Source: Axinella damicornis (taxonomy: Eukaryota > Porifera > Demospongiae > Axinellida > Axinellidae). From it: a stretch of DNA of 64,000 nt. Below are positions 57,419 through 64,000 of this stretch, piece after piece. The notes under the pieces were generated by a model that had not been told where the DNA came from, ran no database searches, and saw only the letters and a list, made by a program, of their open reading frames with translations. The stretch covers positions 13,157,894 to 13,221,893 of the forward strand of contig OZ007513.1 of assembly GCA_963931865.1 (NCBI GenBank), read 5' to 3'. Every line of letters begins with the position of its first letter. Within the stretch, counting starts at the first letter, position 1. The position numbers and the translations under genes were made by a program.

Positions 57419-60400
57419 AGTACTCAGACACTGAGTTACAGTACTCAGACACTGAGATACAGTACTCAGACACTGAGATACAGTACTCAGACGCTGAGAT
57501 ACAGTACTCAGAAAATGAGATAAAGTTCTCAGACACTGAGATACAGTACTCAGACACTGAGATACAGTACTCAGACACTGAGCTACAGTACTCAGACACT
57601 GAGATACAGTACTCAGACACTGAGATACAGTACTCAGACACTGAGATACAGTACTCAGACATTGAGATACAGTACTCAGACACTGAGATACAGTACTCAG
57701 GCACTGAGATACAGTACTCAGACACTGAGATACAGTACTCAGACACTGAGATACAGTACTCAGACACTGAGATGCAGTACTCAGACGCTGAGATACAGTG
57801 CTCAGACACTGAGATACAGTACTCAGACACTAAGACACATTACTCAGACACTGAGATACAGTACTCGGACCCTGAGATACAGTACTCAGACACTGAGATA
57901 CAGTACTCGGACACTGAGATACAGTACTCAGACACTGAGATACAGTACTCAGGCACTGAGATACAGTACTCAGACACTGAGATACAGTACTCAGACACTG
58001 AGATGCAGTACTCAGACGCTGAGATACAGTGCTCAGACACTGAGATAGTGTACTCAGACACTAAGACACATTACTCAGACACTGAGATACAGTACTCGGA
58101 CCCTGAGATACAGTACTCAGACACTGAGATACAGTACTCGGACACTGAGATACAGTACTCAGACACTGAGATACAGTACTCAGAAACTGAGACACAGTAC
58201 TCAGACACTAAGATACATTACTCAGACACTGAGATTCAGTACTCTGACACTGAAACACAGTTCTCAGACACTAAGACACATTACTCAGACACTGAGATAC
58301 AGTACTCAGACACTGAGATACAATGCTCAGACACTGAGATACAGTACTCAGACACTGAGATACAGTACTCAGACACTGAGATACAGTACTCAGACACTGA
58401 GTAACAGTACTCAGACACTGAGATACAGTACTCTGACACTGAGATACAGTACTCAGACACTGAGATAGAGTTCTCAGACACTGAGATACAGTACTCAGAC
58501 ACTGAGATACAGTACTCAGACACTGAGATACAGTACTCGGACCCTGAGATACAGTACTCAGACACTGAGATACAGTACTCGGACACTGAGATACAGTACT
58601 CAGACACTGAGATACAGTACTCAGGCACTGAGATACAGTACTCAGACACTGAGATACAGTACTCAGACACTGAGATGCAGTACTCAGACGCTGAGATACA
58701 GTGCTCAGACACTGAGATAGTGTACTCAGACACTAAGACACATTACTCAGACACTGAGATACAGTACTCGGACCCTGAGATACAGTACTCAGACACTGAG
58801 ATACAGTACTCGGACACTGAGATACAGTACTCAGACACTGAGATACAGTACTCAGAAACTGAGACACAGTACTCAGACACTAAGATACATTACTCAGACA
58901 CTGAGATTCAGTACTCTGACACTGAAACACAGTTCTCAGACACTAAGACACATTACTCAGACACTGAGATACAGTACTCAGACACTGAGATACAATGCTC
59001 AGACACTGAGATACAGTACTCAGACACTGAGATACAGTACTCAGACACTGAGATACAGTACTCAGACACTGAGTAACAGTACTCAGACACTGAGATACAG
59101 TACTCTGACACTGAGATACAGTACTCAGACACTGAGATAGAGTTCTCAGACACTGAGATACAGTACTCAGACACTGAGATACAGTACTCAGACACTGAGA
59201 TACAGTACTCGGACACTGAGATACAGTACTCAGACACTGAGATACAGTTCTCAGACACTGAGATACAGTACTCAGACACTGAGATACAGTACTCAGACAC
59301 TGAGATACAGTACTCAGACACTGAGATACAGTGCTCAGACACTGAGATAAGTACTCAGACACTGAGATACAGTTCTCAGACACTGAGATACAGTTCTCAG
59401 ACACTGAGATACAGTTCTCAGACACTAAGATACAGTACTCAGACACTGAGATACAGTACTCAGACACTAAGACACATTACTCAGACACTGAGATACAGTA
59501 CTCGGACCCTGAGATACAGTACTCAGACACTGAGATACAGTACTCGGACACTGAGATACAGTACTCAGACACTGAGATACAGTACTCAGACACTGAGATA
59601 GAGTTCTCAGACGCTGAGATACAGTACTCATACGCTGAGATACAGTACTCATACACTGAGATAAAGTTCTCAGACACTGAGATACAGTACTCAGACACTG
59701 AGATACAGTACTCAGACACTTAGATACATTACTCAGACACTGAGGTACAGTACTCAGACACTGAGATACAGTACTCAGACGCTGAGATAGAGTTCTCAGA
59801 CACTGAGACACAGTACTTAGACACTAAGACATACTCCTTAGACACTGAGATACAGTACTCGGACACTGAGATACAGTACTCAGACACTGAGATACAGTAC
59901 TCAGACACTGAGACAGTACTCAGACACTAAGATACATTACTCAGACACTGAGATTCAGTACTCTGACACTGAGACACAGGTCTCAGACCCTAAGACACAT
60001 TACTCAGACACTGAGATACAGTACTCAGACACTGAGATACAATACTCAGACACTGAGATACAGTACTCAGACACTGAGATACAGTACTCAGACACTGAGA
60101 TACAGTACTCAGACACTGAGTTACAGTACTCAGACACTGAGATACAGTACTCAGACACTGAGATACAGTACTCAGACACTGAGATTCAGTACTCAGACAC
60201 TGAGACACAGTACTCAGACACTAAGACACAATACTCAGACACTGAGATACAGTACTCGGACACTGAGATACAGTACTCAGACACTGAGATACAGTACTCA
60301 GACACTAAGATACATTACTCAGACACTGAGATACAGTACTCGGACACTGAGACACAGTACTCGGACACTGAGATACAGTACTCAGACACTATGATACATT

Positions 60401-60824
60401 ACTCCGACACTGAGATAGAGTACTCGGACACTTAGACACAGTACTCGGACACTGAGATGCAGTACTGGACCCTGAGATACAATGCTCAGACACTGAGACA
60501 CAGTACTCAGACACTAAGACACAATACTCAGACACTGAGGTACAGTACTCGGACCCTGAGATACAGTTCTCAGACACAGAGATACAGTACTCAGACACTG
60601 AGATACAGTACTCTGACACTGAGATACAGTACTCAGACACTGAGACACAGGACTCAGACACTAAGATACATTACTCAGACACTGAGATTCAGTACTCTGA
60701 CACTGAGACACAGTTCTCAGACACTAAGACACATTACTCAGACACTGAGATACAGTACTCAGACACTGAGATACAGTACTCAGACACTGAGATACAGTAC
60801 TCAGACACTGGGATACAGTACTCA

Positions 60825-60995
60825 CAGGCCGTTCGGTTTCAAGCAACGCACGGTAAGCTTATTGCGAGCTGAGGAGGCCAGGCTAGGAGTTGCAAAGTAG
60901 CGGCAGCAAGTGGGTAAGGAGGAAAATAAAGCGATGAAGAAGCAAAAGGGGGGGGCATCGGCCCCCGATGCCCCCCCCCCCTAGATCCGCCCCTG
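60825..60995. mobile_element. 171-bp hAT-like insertion in the satellite (copy 2)
   Basis: Apparently identical to the insertion 3577 bp upstream, including its flanks, so it arose by duplication of the surrounding satellite and not by a second transposition. Confidence 0.7.
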
Positions 60996-63900
60996 AGTAC
61001 TCAGACACTGAGTTACAGTACTCAGACACTGAGATACAGTACTCAGACACTGAGATACAGTACTCAGACGCTGAGATACAGTACTCAGAAAATGAGATAA
61101 AGTTCTCAGACACTGAGATACAGTACTCAGACACTGAGATACAGTACTCAGACACTGAGCTACAGTACTCAGACACTGAGATACAGTACTCAGACACTGA
61201 GATACAGTACTCAGACACTGAGATACAGTACTCAGACATTGAGATACAGTACTCAGACACTGAGATACAGTACTCAGGCACTGAGATACAGTACTCAGAC
61301 ACTGAGATACAGTACTCAGACACTGAGATACAGTACTCAGACACTGAGATGCAGTACTCAGACGCTGAGATACAGTGCTCAGACACTGAGATACAGTACT
61401 CAGACACTAAGACACATTACTCAGACACTGAGATACAGTACTCGGACCCTGAGATACAGTACTCAGACACTGAGATACAGTACTCGGACACTGAGATACA
61501 GTACTCAGACACTGAGATACAGTACTCAGGCACTGAGATACAGTACTCAGACACTGAGATACAGTACTCAGACACTGAGATGCAGTACTCAGACGCTGAG
61601 ATACAGTGCTCAGACACTGAGATAGTGTACTCAGACACTAAGACACATTACTCAGACACTGAGATACAGTACTCGGACCCTGAGATACAGTACTCAGACA
61701 CTGAGATACAGTACTCGGACACTGAGATACAGTACTCAGACACTGAGATACAGTACTCAGAAACTGAGACACAGTACTCAGACACTAAGATACATTACTC
61801 AGACACTGAGATTCAGTACTCTGACACTGAAACACAGTTCTCAGACACTAAGACACATTACTCAGACACTGAGATACAGTACTCAGACACTGAGATACAA
61901 TGCTCAGACACTGAGATACAGTACTCAGACACTGAGATACAGTACTCAGACACTGAGATACAGTACTCAGACACTGAGTAACAGTACTCAGACACTGAGA
62001 TACAGTACTCTGACACTGAGATACAGTACTCAGACACTGAGATAGAGTTCTCAGACACTGAGATACAGTACTCAGACACTGAGATACAGTACTCAGACAC
62101 TGAGATACAGTACTCGGACACTGAGATACAGTACTCAGACACTGAGATACAGTTCTCAGACACTGAGATACAGTACTCAGACACTGAGATACAGTACTCA
62201 GACACTGAGATACAGTACTCAGACACTGAGATACAGTGCTCAGACACTGAGATAAGTACTCAGACACTGAGATACAGTTCTCAGACACTGAGATACAGTT
62301 CTCAGACACTGAGATACAGTTCTCAGACACTAAGATACAGTACTCAGACACTGAGATACAGTACTCAGACACTAAGACACATTACTCAGACACTGAGATA
62401 CAGTACTCGGACCCTGAGATACAGTACTCAGACACTGAGATACAGTACTCGGACACTGAGATACAGTACTCAGACACTGAGATACAGTACTCAGACACTG
62501 AGATAGAGTTCTCAGACGCTGAGATACAGTACTCATACGCTGAGATACAGTACTCATACACTGAGATAAAGTTCTCAGACACTGAGATACAGTACTCAGA
62601 CACTGAGATACAGTACTCAGACACTTAGATACATTACTCAGACACTGAGGTACAGTACTCAGACACTGAGATACAGTACTCAGACGCTGAGATAGAGTTC
62701 TCAGACACTGAGACACAGTACTTAGACACTAAGACATACTCCTTAGACACTGAGATACAGTACTCGGACACTGAGATACAGTACTCAGACACTGAGATAC
62801 AGTACTCAGACACTGAGACAGTACTCAGACACTAAGATACATTACTCAGACACTGAGATTCAGTACTCTGACACTGAGACACAGGTCTCAGACCCTAAGA
62901 CACATTACTCAGACACTGAGATACAGTACTCAGACACTGAGATACAATACTCAGACACTGAGATACAGTACTCAGACACTGAGATACAGTACTCAGACAC
63001 TGAGATACAGTACTCAGACACTGAGTTACAGTACTCAGACACTGAGATACAGTACTCAGACACTGAGATACAGTACTCAGACACTGAGATTCAGTACTCA
63101 GACACTGAGACACAGTACTCAGACACTAAGACACAATACTCAGACACTGAGATACAGTACTCGGACACTGAGATACAGTACTCAGACACTGAGATACAGT
63201 ACTCAGACACTAAGATACATTACTCAGACACTGAGATACAGTACTCGGACACTGAGACACAGTACTCGGACACTGAGATACAGTACTCAGACACTATGAT
63301 ACATTACTCCGACACTGAGATAGAGTACTCGGACACTTAGACACAGTACTCGGACACTGAGATGCAGTACTGGACCCTGAGATACAATGCTCAGACACTG
63401 AGACACAGTACTCAGACACTAAGACACAATACTCAGACACTGAGGTACAGTACTCGGACCCTGAGATACAGTTCTCAGACACAGAGATACAGTACTCAGA
63501 CACTGAGATACAGTACTCTGACACTGAGATACAGTACTCAGACACTGAGATACAGTACTCAGACACTGAGATGCAGTACTCAGACGCTGAGATACAGTGC
63601 TCAGACACTGAGATACAGTACTCAGACACTAAGACACATTACTCAGACACTGAGATACAGTACTCGGACCCTGAGATACAGTACTCAGACACTGAGATAC
63701 AGTACTCGGACACTGAGATACAGTACTCAGACACTGAGATACAGTACTCAGGCACTGAGATACAGTACTCAGACACTGAGATACAGTACTCAGACACTGA
63801 GATGCAGTACTCAGACGCTGAGATACAGTGCTCAGACACTGAGATAGTGTACTCAGACACTAAGACACATTACTCAGACACTGAGATACAGTACTCGGAC

Positions 63901-64000
63901 CCTGAGATACAGTACTCAGACACTGAGATACAGTACTCGGACACTGAGATACAGTACTCAGACACTGAGATACAGTACTCAGAAACTGAGACACAGTACT

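Larger units (their letters stand above)
54935..62085. repeat. Higher-order duplication: two 3577-bp copies
   Basis: Marker variants repeat with 3577-bp spacing: the CGGACCCTGAG at 54961 and 58538, the GAGTAAC variant near 55496 and 59073, and the 171-bp insertion at 57248 and 60825. Other blocks repeat at 2222 bp (about 52.7-54.7 kb versus 54.9-56.9 kb) and at 2905 bp (about 58.9-60.7 kb versus 61.8-63.6 kb). Only a few differences were noticed between copies (for example T versus A near 56651), so the duplications look recent. Confidence 0.82.
45256..64000. repeat. 21-bp satellite array, at least 18.7 kb, continuing past the window
   Basis: The unit is CTCAGACACTGAG then ATACAGTA, with point variants (CGGACAC, CAGACGC, TAAGACACATT, GGACCC) about every few units. 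CTCAG-ACA-CTGAG is itself an inverted repeat, so each unit can form a small hairpin. The period is a multiple of three, hence two frames per strand stay open for kilobases (DTEIQYS, TLRYSTQ, SEYCISV, LSTVSQC); no start, splice or codon evidence supports translation. Apart from a 171-bp insertion (present twice) the array is uninterrupted. Function is unknown; such satellites often mark heterochromatin. Confidence 0.95.

Noticed and set aside
45194..63998. Dozens of long open frames (up to 337 codons) with repeats such as DTEIQYS, TLRYSTQ, SEYCISV and LSTVSQC on both strands
   Set aside because: They are caused by the 21-bp period, which is a multiple of three, so frames without a stop in one unit stay open. 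They overlap in four frames at once, have no gene signals and switch strand at the satellite inversions.
45256..64000. CRISPR-like or telomere-like array
   Set aside because: Units are contiguous with no unique spacers, and the unit is not a known telomere motif. This is a plain satellite in a eukaryotic context.

Overview
This is eukaryotic nuclear DNA, almost certainly from an invertebrate animal. It holds one well-supported intron-bearing gene with GT-AG introns, several broken CR1/L2/Jockey-like non-LTR retrotransposons, a Ty3-type Gag remnant, many short inverted-repeat (MITE or foldback) elements, and a very long satellite array. A sponge or another early-branching marine animal would fit the gene and repeat content, but that is an inference from general character and the sequence does not prove it. 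No bacterial-type operon, CRISPR array, rRNA gene or convincing tRNA gene was seen.

Layout. 1-1501: unassigned sequence, then a minus-strand Ty3-type Gag fragment with a probable short LTR. 1515-3637: a 5'-truncated plus-strand LINE. 3640-5900: mostly unassigned DNA with a 36-bp minisatellite and a C/CA microsatellite. 5919-10048 (minus): the one confident host gene, a secreted laccase-like multicopper oxidase. Its C-terminus carries three somatomedin-B-like cysteine-rich repeats on separate phase-1 exons. 10.3-20 kb: no convincing gene, but at least seven foldback or TIR elements and two minisatellites. 20.1-22.1 kb: a second LINE (endonuclease plus the start of the RT), interrupted by a 519-bp MITE with a 9-bp target duplication and followed by a TTAA-flanked piggyBac-like MITE. 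22.7-39.3 kb: more non-coding repeat-rich DNA, including a 600-bp near-perfect palindrome with a 9-bp target duplication, a 3.6-kb inverted-repeat-bounded segment, a nested foldback/MITE pair and LINE 3' ends. 39.3-44.4 kb (minus): one LINE split by a second LINE and by a composite TIR element. 45.26-64.0 kb: an uninterrupted 21-bp-period satellite that runs off the window. It switches orientation several times and shows recent higher-order duplications, one of which copied an inserted 171-bp element.

How things fit together. The oxidase gene stands alone; no neighbour suggests a pathway. The rest of the window is a record of nested transposition. Intact 9-bp target duplications around several unrelated-looking TIR families point to a Mutator-like (9-bp) transposition activity in this genome. 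The many open frames in the satellite follow from its 21-bp period being a multiple of three and should not be annotated as genes.
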